Of a stretch of 50,394 nucleotides of DNA, positions 19,293-28,107 are shown piece after piece (the first letter of the stretch is position 1; every line of letters starts with the position of its first letter). A program made the position numbers and the translations under genes. The notes below the pieces were generated by a model. The model saw nothing but the letters and a program-made list of their open reading frames with translations. It did no database searches and was not told where the DNA came from. Source of the DNA: a bacterium (lineage in GTDB: Bacteria > BMS3Abin14); contig JARGFZ010000018.1 of assembly GCA_029210965.1 (NCBI GenBank), positions 1 through 50,394 of the forward strand. Reading direction: 5' to 3'.

Positions 19293-20306
19293 ATGATCAT
19301 CGTACTGAAATCCGGTTCGACCCAATCAGACATTGATTACATCAAGGGAAAACTTCACGGCAAGGGTCTTAAGGTCCACGTCTCCCAGGGGGAGGAGAGG
19401 ACTATCATAGGCGCTATCGGCGACGAACGTATTCTCAGGGAAGCTGCCCTGGCGGCCTACCCGGCAGTGGAAGCGGTTCTTCCCATTTTAAAGCCGTTTA
19501 AACTGGCAAGCCGCGATTTCCACAAGGAGGATACCCGCGTCACAGTGGGTGATGCGATTATCGGCAGCGACGACGTAATCGTCATTGCCGGTCCGTGCAG
19601 TGTGGAAACAAGGGAGGGTCTCCTTGAAGTGGCCAGGTCCGTGAAGAAATCCGGTGCCAAGCTGCTCCGGGGAGGAGCGTTCAAGCCCAGGTCCTCCCCT
19701 TACGCGTTCCAGGGGTTGGGTGAGGAAGGGCTCAAGTACCTTGCCGAGGCCCGGGATGAGACAGGCCTTAAGATCGTCACCGAGCTAATGGATCCCCGAG
19801 ACGCGGAACTGGTGGATAAATACGCTGACATGATACAGATCGGTGCGCGAAATATGTCCAATTTCAACCTTCTCAAAGAGGTTGGTAAAATGAAAAAACC
19901 AGTCCTTCTCAAGAGGGGTTTGTCCTCTACGGTCAAGGAGTGGCTCATGTCTGCCGAATATATCCTTAACGAGGGAAATATGGAGGTCATCCTTTGTGAA
20001 CGGGGTGTCAGGACCTTTGAGACCGAAACCCGAAACACCCTTGACCTTTCGTGCGTACCGCTGGTCCAGAGCATGAGCCATTTGCCGATTATTGTTGATC
20101 CCAGCCACGCTGTCGGGCGTGCCGACCTCGTGACCCCCATGTCCATGGCCGCTGTGGCCGCCGGTACTGACGGACTCCTTATAGAGGTCCACGAGAACCC
20201 CGAAGAAGCCAGGTGTGACGGGCCGCAGTCTCTCCGATTAGACGATTTCGCTTCTCTCATGAAGAGCCTCCGATCTCTGGCAAAGGCCCTCGGCAGGGAA
20301 TTGTGA
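19293..20306 (+). CDS. aroF: 3-deoxy-7-phosphoheptulonate (DAHP) synthase with N-terminal regulatory domain
   Basis: First enzyme of the shikimate pathway (PEP plus erythrose 4-phosphate). Residues 1-70 form a ferredoxin-like domain (MIIVLKSGSTQSDIDYIKGK), as in the feedback-regulated Thermotoga-type enzymes. The barrel follows with IAGPCSVETREGL, LRGGAFKPRSSPYAFQGLG, MIQIGARNMSNFNLLKEVG, KPVLLKRGLSSTVKEWLMSA and IVDPSHAVGRADLV. This is the type I-beta architecture, so inhibition by aromatic amino acids through the N-terminal domain is likely. Length 337 is normal. The stop overlaps the tyrA start in GTGA. Confidence 0.95.
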   Translation: MIIVLKSGSTQSDIDYIKGKLHGKGLKVHVSQGEERTIIGAIGDERILREAALAAYPAVEAVLPILKPFKLASRDFHKEDTRVTVGDAIIGSDDVIVIAGPCSVETREGLLEVARSVKKSGAKLLRGGAFKPRSSPYAFQGLGEEGLKYLAEARDETGLKIVTELMDPRDAELVDKYADMIQIGARNMSNFNLLKEVGKMKKPVLLKRGLSSTVKEWLMSAEYILNEGNMEVILCERGVRTFETETRNTLDLSCVPLVQSMSHLPIIVDPSHAVGRADLVTPMSMAAVAAGTDGLLIEVHENPEEARCDGPQSLRLDDFASLMKSLRSLAKALGREL

Positions 20307-21169
20307 ACCGTTCAACCTCCCCACCCCCCCCTTTCAAACGGGTGTATCTGCTGGGGACCGGTCTCATCGGCGGCTCCCTGGCACTGGACCTGAAGGCCAG
20401 TGGACTGGTTGAAACTGTTGTCGGATCCGATTCCTTTCCGGAGAGGTCCGAGTCAGCCTTGTCCATCGGCATTCTGGATGAAATTCTGCCCATGGTGCCG
20501 GAAGTCGTAAGTTGCTGCGACCTGGTTATCCTGGCAGTACCCGTAATCAACATCAGAGAGATTCTCAGCGTTGGATTTGAAAGGGACACCCTTGTCACCG
20601 ATGCGGGAAGTGTGAAGAGTGATGCTATCCGTGGGTATCGCGAGGCAGTTGCCGCTGGCAAGGGCTATCGCTACGTCCCCGGGCACCCCATAGCGGGAGA
20701 TGAAAAATCAGGACCTGAAGCCGCCAGGAAGGGACTTTTCATCGGGGCAAGGGTCATCCTTACCCCTGTAGATGCTTCCCAGGAGGATGTGTCCGATATC
20801 AGCGCCATGTGGGAAGGTGTTGGCGCAAAGATCAAGATCATGGATCCGGATGAGCACGATGAAGTGTTCGCCTGGGTCAGCCACATGCCTCACATGGCGG
20901 CCTATGCCATAATTGACAGTGTGTTGGCGCAAGATCCGGACATGGTGGACCTTTCCGGTGGAGGGCTGAGGGATTATACACGTATCGCTGCGAGCAACCC
21001 CCGCATGTGGGCGGACATCGCTGTGGCCAACCGGGAGAAGCTCCTCATCGCCACCAGGGGCCTGGGTGATTCGCTGAACAAGATCATTTCCGCACTTGAG
21101 GAGGGTGACCACGATCGTCTTGAGAGCGTTTTTCAAAGGATCGCGTCTGTCAGGAGGTCACTGGATTGA
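20303..21169 (+). CDS. tyrA: Prephenate dehydrogenase
   Basis: Oxidatively decarboxylates prephenate to 4-hydroxyphenylpyruvate for tyrosine. GTG start overlaps aroF (GTGA). The Rossmann motif is LLGTGLIGGSLALDLKASG near the N terminus. VTDAGSVKSDAIRGY, VPGHPIAGDEKSGPEAAR and the catalytic-His motif WVSHMPHMAAYAII follow. At 288 residues it is the short monofunctional type with neither an ACT nor a chorismate mutase domain. The stop overlaps the aroA start (TTGA). Confidence 0.94.
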   Translation: MNRSTSPPPPFKRVYLLGTGLIGGSLALDLKASGLVETVVGSDSFPERSESALSIGILDEILPMVPEVVSCCDLVILAVPVINIREILSVGFERDTLVTDAGSVKSDAIRGYREAVAAGKGYRYVPGHPIAGDEKSGPEAARKGLFIGARVILTPVDASQEDVSDISAMWEGVGAKIKIMDPDEHDEVFAWVSHMPHMAAYAIIDSVLAQDPDMVDLSGGGLRDYTRIAASNPRMWADIAVANREKLLIATRGLGDSLNKIISALEEGDHDRLESVFQRIASVRRSLD

Positions 21170-22467
21170 GCTGGGTGATCAAACCAGGAGGATCTCTCCA
21201 TGGTGATATTATTGTTCCGGGGGACAAGTCCGTTACCCAAAGGGCTTATATCTTTGCCGCCATGGCCAAAGGGACTTCCCAAATAATCGCGCCCCTTCGC
21301 GCAGAGGACACGGACAGCACCCTCAACGCCGTGAGAGCCCTGGGTCCAATTATAGACGACAGGGTTCAGGAGGTGTCCGTAACAGGGGGCGGAACACAAT
21401 CCTTCACTGAGCCTGGTGATGTAATAAACCTTGGAAACAGCGGTACGGGTGCCCGTCTCATGGCAGGCCTTCTCGCGGCTTGTCCCTTTCTTTCTGTACT
21501 TACGGGTGACGAATCCCTGCGCCGGCGTCCCATGGCCCGGGTGACAGAACCACTTCGGCTCATGGGGGCTGTTATCGATGGACGTGCCGACGGTACCCTT
21601 CTTCCTCTTGCTATCAGGGGTGGGTTTCTGAAGGGTGTTAACTACACTAGCCCGGTCGCCAGCGCTCAAGTCAAATCAAGCGTGCTTATCGCTGCCCTGG
21701 GGGCCCATGGAAAAACCATATTTACGGAGCCGGCTTTGAGCAGGGACCACACGGAAAGAATGCTCACAGCCATGGGCGTTCATATTTCCACTCAAGGAGG
21801 GTCTCTCGTTGTGGAGGGAGGGCAGGTTCCCACAGCTGCCACCATAAAGGTCCCCGGTGATATATCTTCTGCCGCCTATTTCTTTGTCGCCGCCACCGTT
21901 ATGGATGGGTCTGACATCGTTGTGCACAACGTGGGTATTAACCCGACGCGAACCGGGATACTGCAGCTGCTCGAAGCCATGGGTGCCCGGATCTCAGTCG
22001 TGCCTTATGATGGTGATGGAGAACCAATGGCTGACATACGGGTGCAGGGAAACGGTACCCTCAAGGGGGTGAGCATCCCTGAGGAATGGATCCCGGCGAT
22101 CATTGACGAGCTTCCCCTGGCGGCTGTCCTGGCGGCCGCGGCCGACGGCGTGACAGAACTGCGTGGGGCCAGTGAACTGCGTGTTAAGGAATCGGACAGG
22201 ATCACGACCACTGTTCAGATGCTCCAACGGGCCGGTGTTAAGGTTGAGGAGCTCAGTGACGGTTTCAGGATCCACGGTCCGGCCGCCGTAACCGGTTATG
22301 CTCACGAGAGCCACGGTGACCACCGTATTGCCATGAGTTCCACCATCTTGTCTCTTCTGGCAAAGGACGAGAGTGAGATCCTGGAAACAGGGTGTGTGGC
22401 AACCTCCTTCCCCGGTTTTGTTAAACTCATGAACGATCTTCTGCCCGGTTCGGTGAGTGTTACCTGA
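21166..22467 (+). CDS. aroA: 3-phosphoshikimate 1-carboxyvinyltransferase (EPSP synthase)
   Basis: Joins shikimate 3-phosphate and PEP. TTG start with AGGAGG 8 nt upstream, overlapping the tyrA stop by 4 bp. PGDKSVTQRAYIFAAMAKG is the N-terminal signature (SVTQRA where SISHRA is common). LGNSGTGARLMAGLLAACPF, LRRRPMARVTEPLRLMGA and LRVKESDRI are the other hallmarks. RPMxRV and the SGTxxR form fit the class II enzymes, some of which tolerate glyphosate; sensitivity cannot be read from sequence alone. Length 433 is normal. Confidence 0.95.
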   Translation: MSWVIKPGGSLHGDIIVPGDKSVTQRAYIFAAMAKGTSQIIAPLRAEDTDSTLNAVRALGPIIDDRVQEVSVTGGGTQSFTEPGDVINLGNSGTGARLMAGLLAACPFLSVLTGDESLRRRPMARVTEPLRLMGAVIDGRADGTLLPLAIRGGFLKGVNYTSPVASAQVKSSVLIAALGAHGKTIFTEPALSRDHTERMLTAMGVHISTQGGSLVVEGGQVPTAATIKVPGDISSAAYFFVAATVMDGSDIVVHNVGINPTRTGILQLLEAMGARISVVPYDGDGEPMADIRVQGNGTLKGVSIPEEWIPAIIDELPLAAVLAAAADGVTELRGASELRVKESDRITTTVQMLQRAGVKVEELSDGFRIHGPAAVTGYAHESHGDHRIAMSSTILSLLAKDESEILETGCVATSFPGFVKLMNDLLPGSVSVT

Positions 22468-22472
22468 GTGTT

Positions 22473-23150
22473 ATGAAACAGATCGTGGCAATAGATGGTC
22501 CATCGGGTTCCGGCAAGAGCACAGTGGCCGCCATGCTGGCAACGAAGCTTGGTTACATGCATCTGGACACAGGTGCTATGTACAGGGCGGTGGCTCTGGC
22601 AGCTGCTCTTGGCAACATCCCCTACGACGATGCGAAGGGTCTGGATGAGCTGTGTGAGCAGATCCGGATCGAGATGCGTCGGAACGAAGGCGTCGTGTCG
22701 GTATACCTTAACGGGCAGGATGTCACGGAAAAGATCAGATCACCCGAGATGAGTCTCGGGTCATCCGCCGTCTCGGCGGTTTCGGAGGTCCGGTCTCATA
22801 TGGTGAGGCTGCAGCGTGAAATTGGGAGTTCGGGTGGAATTGTGGCTGAGGGTCGGGATATGGGCAGTGTGGTCTTCCCTGACACTCCGGCAAAATTCTA
22901 CCTGGACGCTTCACCTGAGGAGCGCGCAAGACGAAGATGGCTGCAGCTTAAAGAGATGGGAATTGACGAGGCACCGGAAAAGGTCCGAAGAGAGATGGAT
23001 GAAAGGGATCAAAATGACACATCAAGGGAGCATTCGCCTCTTAAGAAAGCTGATGACGCCATCATTGTAGACACCACAGGAATGTCTGTCGACCAGGTTA
23101 TCGAAAAACTTGCAGACAAGGTGAAGGAGCTGGAGGAATCCGGTGCATGA
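22473..23150 (+). CDS. cmk: Cytidylate kinase
   Basis: Phosphorylates CMP and dCMP with ATP. P-loop GPSGSGKSTVAAML at the N terminus, then LDTGAMYRAVALAA, VAEGRDMGSVVFPDTPAKFY and ERARRRWLQLKEMG with LID arginines, and DERDQNDTSREHSPL. The 225 residues match the bacterial family. It begins 5 bp after aroA and its 3' end overlaps ispH by 8 bp, so it is part of the aro-cmk-ispH run. Confidence 0.95.
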   Translation: MKQIVAIDGPSGSGKSTVAAMLATKLGYMHLDTGAMYRAVALAAALGNIPYDDAKGLDELCEQIRIEMRRNEGVVSVYLNGQDVTEKIRSPEMSLGSSAVSAVSEVRSHMVRLQREIGSSGGIVAEGRDMGSVVFPDTPAKFYLDASPEERARRRWLQLKEMGIDEAPEKVRREMDERDQNDTSREHSPLKKADDAIIVDTTGMSVDQVIEKLADKVKELEESGA

Positions 23151-23982
23151 GGTGAAGCTGGCTGTATCAGCGGGGTTCTGCTTCGGTGTTGAAAGGGCCG
23201 TCAAAATGGCAGTCCTGGCCCTCGATGAGTTAGGGGGGCCGGTATACACCCTGGGCCCTATTATCCATAACCCTCAAGAGGTACTTCGGCTTCAGAACAT
23301 AGGGATAAAGATGGCTCATACCCTTGATGAAATACCGGGAGGTACGGTGGTAATCCGTTCCCACGGCGCTCCAAAGGGAGTGATCGAGGAGGCCGAAAAG
23401 AGAGGTCTCAAGGTCGTTGACGCCACCTGTCCCCTTGTGCAGCGGCTTACGGAAAGAGTCAGGGAACTGGCAGAGGATGGGTACCAGGTTGTTGTCGTGG
23501 GGGAATCTGATCACCCGGAGGTCATGGCGGTTCTCAGTTATGCCCCTGACTCATGTTTCGTTGTCAGTGGCCCGGAAAGTGTGGAATCTGCAAATTTAAA
23601 TAAAAAAGTGGGTCTTGTAGCCCAGACGACACAGTCCCTGGAAAACCTGCGAGATGTGGCCTCCCTATGTATATGTTATTGCCAGGAGGTGAGGACCTAC
23701 AACACGATCTGTCATGCGACACACAAGCGGGGCGCTGAGGCGCTGGAACTTGCCAGACAGGTTCAGGTCATGATCGTGGTTGGCGGGAAGAACAGCGCCA
23801 ACACGACACGACTGGCGAAGGCTGTCATCCAGGGAGGCACTAAGACATACCATATCGAGAGTGCGGATGAGTTAAACAGTATTGAGGTTCCCTTGGGAGT
23901 GCCCATAGGAGTCACAGCCGGTGCCTCAACACCCGGTTGGGTCATAGAGGAAGTTATGGTGGCGTTAAAGGACATGGACTAA
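23143..23982 (+). CDS. ispH: 4-hydroxy-3-methylbut-2-enyl diphosphate reductase
   Basis: Last step of the MEP isoprenoid pathway, a [4Fe-4S] enzyme giving IPP and DMAPP. GTG start with GGAGG 6 nt upstream, overlapping cmk. The three cluster cysteines are present in SAGFCFGVERAV, VDATCPLVQRL and TICHATHKRGAEAL. The substrate histidines are in IIHNPQEV, RSHGAP and GESDHPEV. Residues GASTPGWVIEEV close the domain. At 279 residues it is the single-domain form; in some Firmicutes it is fused to ribosomal protein S1, which here is the next gene. Confidence 0.95.
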   Translation: MHEVKLAVSAGFCFGVERAVKMAVLALDELGGPVYTLGPIIHNPQEVLRLQNIGIKMAHTLDEIPGGTVVIRSHGAPKGVIEEAEKRGLKVVDATCPLVQRLTERVRELAEDGYQVVVVGESDHPEVMAVLSYAPDSCFVVSGPESVESANLNKKVGLVAQTTQSLENLRDVASLCICYCQEVRTYNTICHATHKRGAEALELARQVQVMIVVGGKNSANTTRLAKAVIQGGTKTYHIESADELNSIEVPLGVPIGVTAGASTPGWVIEEVMVALKDMD

Positions 23983-23986
23983 ATAC

Positions 23987-24028
23987 TATCTCAAATCTCA
24001 TATCTCAAATCTCATATTTCATATCTCA
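23987..24028. repeat. Heptad array, word TATCTCA/AATCTCA
   Basis: Six units in perfect 7-bp register, starting 4 bp after the ispH stop. No inverted arm is seen. Word related to 10717 and 18038. Confidence 0.85.
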
Positions 24029-24135
24029 AAAAGTCCTAAAATCTCTTTGACTCCAGTTACATAGGATGCTCCTTTCCACAGGTTGTTTATCGATCATCCC
24101 CAATATAACAGACCGAAGGCGGAATCCTGGAAGCG

Positions 24136-24177
24136 AATTTCAATTTCCAATCCTCAATTCATAATTTACCATTTCCC
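24136..24177. repeat. Heptad array, word AATTTCA/ATTTCCA
   Basis: aatttca, atttcca, atcctca, attcata, atttacc, atttccc in 7-bp register. Together with 23987-24028 it occupies much of the 332-bp ispH-rpsA gap; the remainder holds the rpsA promoter. Confidence 0.65.
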
Positions 24178-24239
24178 CCTAATTATGAAACAAATGTTGG
24201 AAACCCACTATTTTCAAGGCTTGCGAGCCGGGTATTGAA

Positions 24240-24268
24240 TTGACATGGGGTATCAAATATAGGATAAT
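24240..24268 (+). promoter_or_regulatory. Sigma-70 promoter of rpsA
   Basis: TTGACA (24240-24245), 17-bp spacer, GATAAT (24263-24268). Transcription would start near 24275, about 40 nt before the ATG. This is the best promoter match in the window and suits a strongly expressed ribosomal gene. Confidence 0.75.
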
Positions 24269-24314
24269 CCGCAACCGTTCAGCATGAATAAAATTCGAGG
24301 AGGTCACACAGCGT

Positions 24315-26342
24315 ATGACGATGGAAGAGATTGAAGAAACGGAAGAGAATAGTCTCAATAGCGATGGGACGCCTGTGGTGGTAGACGATGACACCATGAC
24401 AGACAGCGGAGATGCCGGTGAGGAATTCGGTGAGGAACTGGATGACGATGACGATGACAGTGAGGATTTCGCCAAGATGTACGAAGCGAGTATCCGAGAT
24501 CTGAGAGAGAGGGAGGTTGTCACCGGTACGGTAGTCGGAATCTCAAAGGATGGTGTTCTGGTGGACGTGGGCTACAAGTCCGAAGGCATTATTCCGAGGG
24601 TGCAGTTCCAGGATGAAAATGGAGAACTCACCATAGAAGAAGGCGATACCGTTGAGGTGTTCCTTGAGAAAAAGGAAGACTCAGAAGGTCTGATCTATCT
24701 GTCCAAAGAGAAGGCAGACAAGATGAAGGTCTGGAACGACATCGGCCAGTCCTACGAGGACAATGAGCCTATTCGGGGTAAGATCATCAGTCGGATAAAG
24801 GGTGGTCTCACAGTGGATATCGGCGTGAGGGCCTTCCTGCCCGGTTCTCAGGTTGACATCAGGCCGATCAGAAACCTTGATCGTCTCGTTGGTGAAGATT
24901 TCTTTTTCAAAATAATTAAATTTAACCCCAGACGAGGGAATGTTGTACTTTCCCGGCGTGTTCTGCTTGAGGAGGAGAGGGAAACCAAGAAGGAAGATAC
25001 CCTCAAGGTACTCGAGGAAGGTTCGGTGATGGAAGGGATCGTTAAAAATATCACCGATTACGGCGCCTTTATTGATCTGGGTGGAATAGATGGTCTTTTG
25101 CATATCACAGATCTTTCCTGGGGAAGACTGCAGCATCCTTCGGAAATGTTGACAGTTGGTGACAGTATCCAGGTCAAGGTCCTGAAGTTTGACAAGGAGA
25201 AGGAACGTGTCTCCCTTGGAATGAAGCAGTTGTCCGAAGACCCATGGGAAGGTGTACCTGACAGGTACCCCCTCAACGGGAGGGTTAACGGCAAGGTTAT
25301 GAGCGTCACCGATTACGGCGCCTTCATAAAGCTTGAGGATGGTGTGGAAGGACTTGTTCACATCAGCGAAATGACCTGGAACCGCAAGATCAAGCACCCT
25401 TCCAAAATTGTTGAAGTTGGGGATTCGGTGGAAGCAGAAGTTCTTAGCATCGACAGGGAAAACAGACGTATCTCCCTGGGTATGAAGCAGATCGAACCCA
25501 ACCCCTGGGATATCGTTGCTGAGAACTATCCCATCGGCAGCGTTATCGAAGGAAAGGTCAGGACCCTCACCGACTTCGGCGCATTTATCGGGTTGGAGGA
25601 AGGCATTGACGGTCTTATCCATGTTAGCGATATGTCATGGACCCAGAAGATTAACCATCCCTCCGAGGTCATAAAAAAGGGTGATTCTGTCAAGGCAGTC
25701 GTCCTGAGTGTTGACAAGGGCAGGGAGCGCCTGTCACTGGGTTTGAAACAGCTGACCACAAACCCATGGGAAGAGCTTGCCGCCAAACATCCGGTCGGAA
25801 CAATAGTTACCGGGAAGGTTGTCAACCATGCTGATTTCGGCACTTTTGTTGAACTGATGGAAGGTGTTGAGGGGCTCATACACGTTTCCGAAATTGATGT
25901 ACGTGACGGTCAAAGCTCTGAGGATGCATACCCCTCCGGTACTGAGGTGACTGTCAAGATCCTGAACATCGATTCCGAGGAACGGAAAGTCAGTCTCAGC
26001 ATGAAAGCTGCCAAGGAAGGCGGCTCTTCTCCTGCTCCTTACAAGAGCTATCTGAACAATGACAGCGGTGGCGGGACCCTGGGAGACATTCTGGGAGCAT
26101 CCCTGGCAGCGGCCAAGAGCAGCGGGGAATCCCAGGAGCAGGAAACTGAGCCAGCGGTAGAGATCGAAGCTGTCCCTGAAGAAGTTGATGAATCTCCGGA
26201 GGAGGAGGTTGAGGCTTCCCTGGCGGAAGTCGAAGAAGATCTTCAGCCTGAAACGGAAGAGGATGTTGAAGCTTCCGCCCCTGAGACTGAGGAAGAAGAA
26301 ACCTCTGAGGAAACCGAACCAGAGGAAGAGAAAGCCGACTAA
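24315..26342 (+). CDS. rpsA: 30S ribosomal protein S1
   Basis: Binds mRNA on the small ribosomal subunit. AGGAGG lies about 11 nt before the ATG. Six S1 (OB-fold) repeats can be followed at about residues 60-130, 145-215, 230-300, 315-388, 402-475 and 489-560. The last four show the classic pattern, for example ITDYGAFIDLGGIDGLLHIT with RVSLGMKQL. It is longer than the 557-residue E. coli protein (675) because of an acidic N-terminal extension (about 1-55, with runs of Asp) and an acidic Glu/Pro/Ala tail (about 595-675). Order ispH-rpsA-sppA-ihfB is typical. It is followed by a long palindrome and two terminator hairpins. Confidence 0.95.
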   Translation: MTMEEIEETEENSLNSDGTPVVVDDDTMTDSGDAGEEFGEELDDDDDDSEDFAKMYEASIRDLREREVVTGTVVGISKDGVLVDVGYKSEGIIPRVQFQDENGELTIEEGDTVEVFLEKKEDSEGLIYLSKEKADKMKVWNDIGQSYEDNEPIRGKIISRIKGGLTVDIGVRAFLPGSQVDIRPIRNLDRLVGEDFFFKIIKFNPRRGNVVLSRRVLLEEERETKKEDTLKVLEEGSVMEGIVKNITDYGAFIDLGGIDGLLHITDLSWGRLQHPSEMLTVGDSIQVKVLKFDKEKERVSLGMKQLSEDPWEGVPDRYPLNGRVNGKVMSVTDYGAFIKLEDGVEGLVHISEMTWNRKIKHPSKIVEVGDSVEAEVLSIDRENRRISLGMKQIEPNPWDIVAENYPIGSVIEGKVRTLTDFGAFIGLEEGIDGLIHVSDMSWTQKINHPSEVIKKGDSVKAVVLSVDKGRERLSLGLKQLTTNPWEELAAKHPVGTIVTGKVVNHADFGTFVELMEGVEGLIHVSEIDVRDGQSSEDAYPSGTEVTVKILNIDSEERKVSLSMKAAKEGGSSPAPYKSYLNNDSGGGTLGDILGASLAAAKSSGESQEQETEPAVEIEAVPEEVDESPEEEVEASLAEVEEDLQPETEEDVEASAPETEEEETSEETEPEEEKAD

Positions 26343-26520
26343 CCCGCATTTCTCACAAGGGTTCGTCGCGAGGCGGTGTAGACGGGTGTGGATACAAGGC
26401 GCGCGATCGAGGGCCCCGGAGGCGTAGTTGACACTACGTCGAGGAGTCCGACCGAGCGCAACGCAGTAGACATGCCCGTATCCGCCGCCGCAGTAGAAGG
26501 CTGGTGAGAAGTGCGGGCTA
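26342..26520. repeat. Imperfect palindrome of about 180 bp after rpsA
   Basis: The two halves are diverged reverse complements with arms of about 88 bp. The outer ends are CCCGCATTTCTCAC and GTGAGAAGTGCGGG; the inner parts are GGCGTAGT and ACTACGTC around a central TGAC. Mismatches are spread along the arms. It starts at the rpsA stop codon. It encodes nothing recognisable. Confidence 0.8.
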
Positions 26521-26541
26521 TTACCGGCAACGGTAATTTTT
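26521..26541 (+). terminator. Terminator hairpin 1 after rpsA
   Basis: TTACCG, GCAA tetraloop, CGGTAA, then a T run. Confidence 0.6.
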
Positions 26542-26552
26542 GTTTGATTATA

Positions 26553-26590
26553 GCCGTGTGTATTCTCGATGAGATGCCACGGCCTTTTTT
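26553..26590 (+). terminator. Terminator hairpin 2 after rpsA
   Basis: GCCGTG (26553-26558) pairs with CACGGC (26578-26583), with an inner TCTC-GAT-GAGA stem, followed by six T. Confidence 0.7.
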
Positions 26591-26618
26591 GTGATAGATT
26601 AAAGAGAAAATAGAAAGT

Positions 26619-26707
26619 GGATAGGGGATAAGGGATAAGGGACAAGGGCGGAAAGCCAGCCCGGAAGCTCGAAACTCAAAAGCGCAAACCTCAAACCTCA
26701 AACTTTG
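26619..26707. repeat. Heptad arrays GGATAAG and AACCTCA before sppA
   Basis: ggatagg, ggataag, ggataag, ggacaag (26619-26646), then aactcaa, aagcgca, aacctca, aacctca, aactttg (26673-26707). The second run ends 9 bp before the sppA ATG, leaving no room for a normal ribosome binding site. Confidence 0.75.
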
Positions 26708-26716
26708 GTTAAGCTT

Positions 26717-27604
26717 ATGAAACGTGGATATAAAATATTTATAATCATCACTTTGGTTCTGCTCGTGGTGGCTTTTGCCGTCGGACGATCAGACAGATAT
26801 GGCCCCGGAGGTTTTGGCGGGGATACCATTGCCCTGCTGCGTGTTGAGGGTCCTATAGTCGATGTTAGATGGCATATGGACCAGGTCCGTGATCTTATGG
26901 AAGATGACAGGATCAAAGGTGTTGTGCTTCGAATAGACAGCCCTGGAGGTGCAGTCGCCCCCACCCAGGAACTTTACATGGAACTGCTTAAGTTACGAAA
27001 GATCAAACCGATCGTGACTTCAATGGGAACTGTGGCAGCTTCAGGTGGATATTATGTCAGCTGCGCCACTGACTGGATCGTTTCCAACCCTGGTACCATC
27101 ACCGGAAGCATCGGTGTCATTATGGAGTTCAGCAATCTGGAGGGCTTGTTCGGGAAACTGGGCATCAGCAGCCGAACCATCAAAAGTGGAAAGTTCAAGG
27201 ATACTGGCAATCCAATGCGTCAAATGACTGAAGAAGAGGAAAAACTGCTTCAGGCTATGATAATGGATACATACGAACAGTTCGTCGAAGCGGTGCTCGA
27301 GGGGCGGCCAGTGGAAGAGGACCTGGTGCGTCCTTACCTTGATGGCAGGGTCTTTACTGGCCGGCAAGCGCATGAACTGGGTCTCGTGGACCAATTGGGT
27401 AACATAAATGACGCCATTGAAAAGGTATCTGAAATGGCAGGGTTGAAGGAAGTACCTGATGAAATTTACGAACCAGAACGGGAACGCCCTGGGATTTTTT
27501 CGATCTTGTTCGGTGAATCGGCCGCCAGAGCCCTGGCCAGCCTGTCTGATTCTGTAAATGATCAAAGCAGCGACAGGTGGCTGCAGCTGTGGAGAGCGTT
27601 TTAA
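26717..27604 (+). CDS. sppA: Signal peptide peptidase SppA, short form
   Basis: Membrane-anchored serine protease (S49) that degrades cleaved signal peptides. One N-terminal helix (YKIFIIITLVLLVVAFAVG) is followed by a periplasmic protease domain. The catalytic Ser109 is in GTVAASGGYYVSCA and the general-base Lys159 in TIKSGKFKDTGNP, 50 residues apart, as in the Bacillus-type single-domain enzyme. VVLRIDSPGGAV and PGTITGSIGVI are further hallmarks. ATG 26717 is preferred to TTG 26705 because it precedes the membrane helix directly. Neither has a clear ribosome binding site; repeat units fill that place. At 295 residues it is normal for the short form. Confidence 0.93.
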   Translation: MKRGYKIFIIITLVLLVVAFAVGRSDRYGPGGFGGDTIALLRVEGPIVDVRWHMDQVRDLMEDDRIKGVVLRIDSPGGAVAPTQELYMELLKLRKIKPIVTSMGTVAASGGYYVSCATDWIVSNPGTITGSIGVIMEFSNLEGLFGKLGISSRTIKSGKFKDTGNPMRQMTEEEEKLLQAMIMDTYEQFVEAVLEGRPVEEDLVRPYLDGRVFTGRQAHELGLVDQLGNINDAIEKVSEMAGLKEVPDEIYEPERERPGIFSILFGESAARALASLSDSVNDQSSDRWLQLWRAF

Positions 27605-27606
27605 GA

Positions 27607-27722
27607 GCAGAATGCAGAATGTAGAATCCAGAACGTAGAAGAAAGACACTTTGGCTTCGCCAATATACACAGGTGGTCTGGATTGGTATTCTACGTTCTA
27701 CATTCTCGATTCTACATTCTGC
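27607..27722. repeat. Heptad array, word GTAGAAT/GCAGAAT, with inverted arm
   Basis: gcagaat, gcagaat, gtagaat, ccagaac, gtagaag (27607-27641), starting 2 bp after the sppA stop. Inverted arm attctac, gttctac, attctcg, attctac, attctgc (27688-27722). Five units against five, the clearest example of the two-armed design. The remaining 84 bp before ihfB shows nothing firm. Confidence 0.92.
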
Positions 27723-27806
27723 CTTTCCTAACCTCTTGACTTTCATAGCTATTTTAGTTAGCCTTTCTTTTATATTTCAACTTCATATTTCATTCTGGGA
27801 GGGATC

Positions 27807-28085
27807 ATGACCAAGGCTGAACTCATTGAAGCTCTCGTAGACCGAATAGACAGACTGACCAAAAAAGAAGCGGAACTTATCGTCAACACGGTTCTCAAGA
27901 GCATTGCTGACTCCCTTTCGACTGGCGGTAAAGTGGAACTCAGAGGGTTTGGCAGCTTCAAGGTCAAGGACAGGCGGTCCAGGGAGGGCAGGAACCCAAA
28001 GACCGGTGACAAGGTTTCGGTGGATGCGAAACGTGTTCCTTATTTTAAGGCAGGCAAGGAGTTGAGGGAACGGGTTAATAATTAG
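27807..28085 (+). CDS. ihfB: Integration host factor beta / HU-family DNA-binding protein
   Basis: Small DNA-bending protein (92 residues). Start ATG has GGGAGGG a few bases upstream. The fold is complete: the N-terminal helices MTKAELIEALVDRIDRLTKK, the core VELRGFGSFKVKDRRSREGR, and the beta-arm tip with Arg-Asn-Pro (RNPKTGDKVSV), whose Pro intercalates in DNA. The conserved end is FKAGKELRERVN. HU and IHF subunits are hard to separate by sequence; placement shortly after rpsA, as for ihfB in E. coli, favours IHF beta. A strong terminator follows. Confidence 0.88.
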   Translation: MTKAELIEALVDRIDRLTKKEAELIVNTVLKSIADSLSTGGKVELRGFGSFKVKDRRSREGRNPKTGDKVSVDAKRVPYFKAGKELRERVNN

Positions 28086-28107
28086 CTTGAGCAAACAAAT
28101 AATATTG

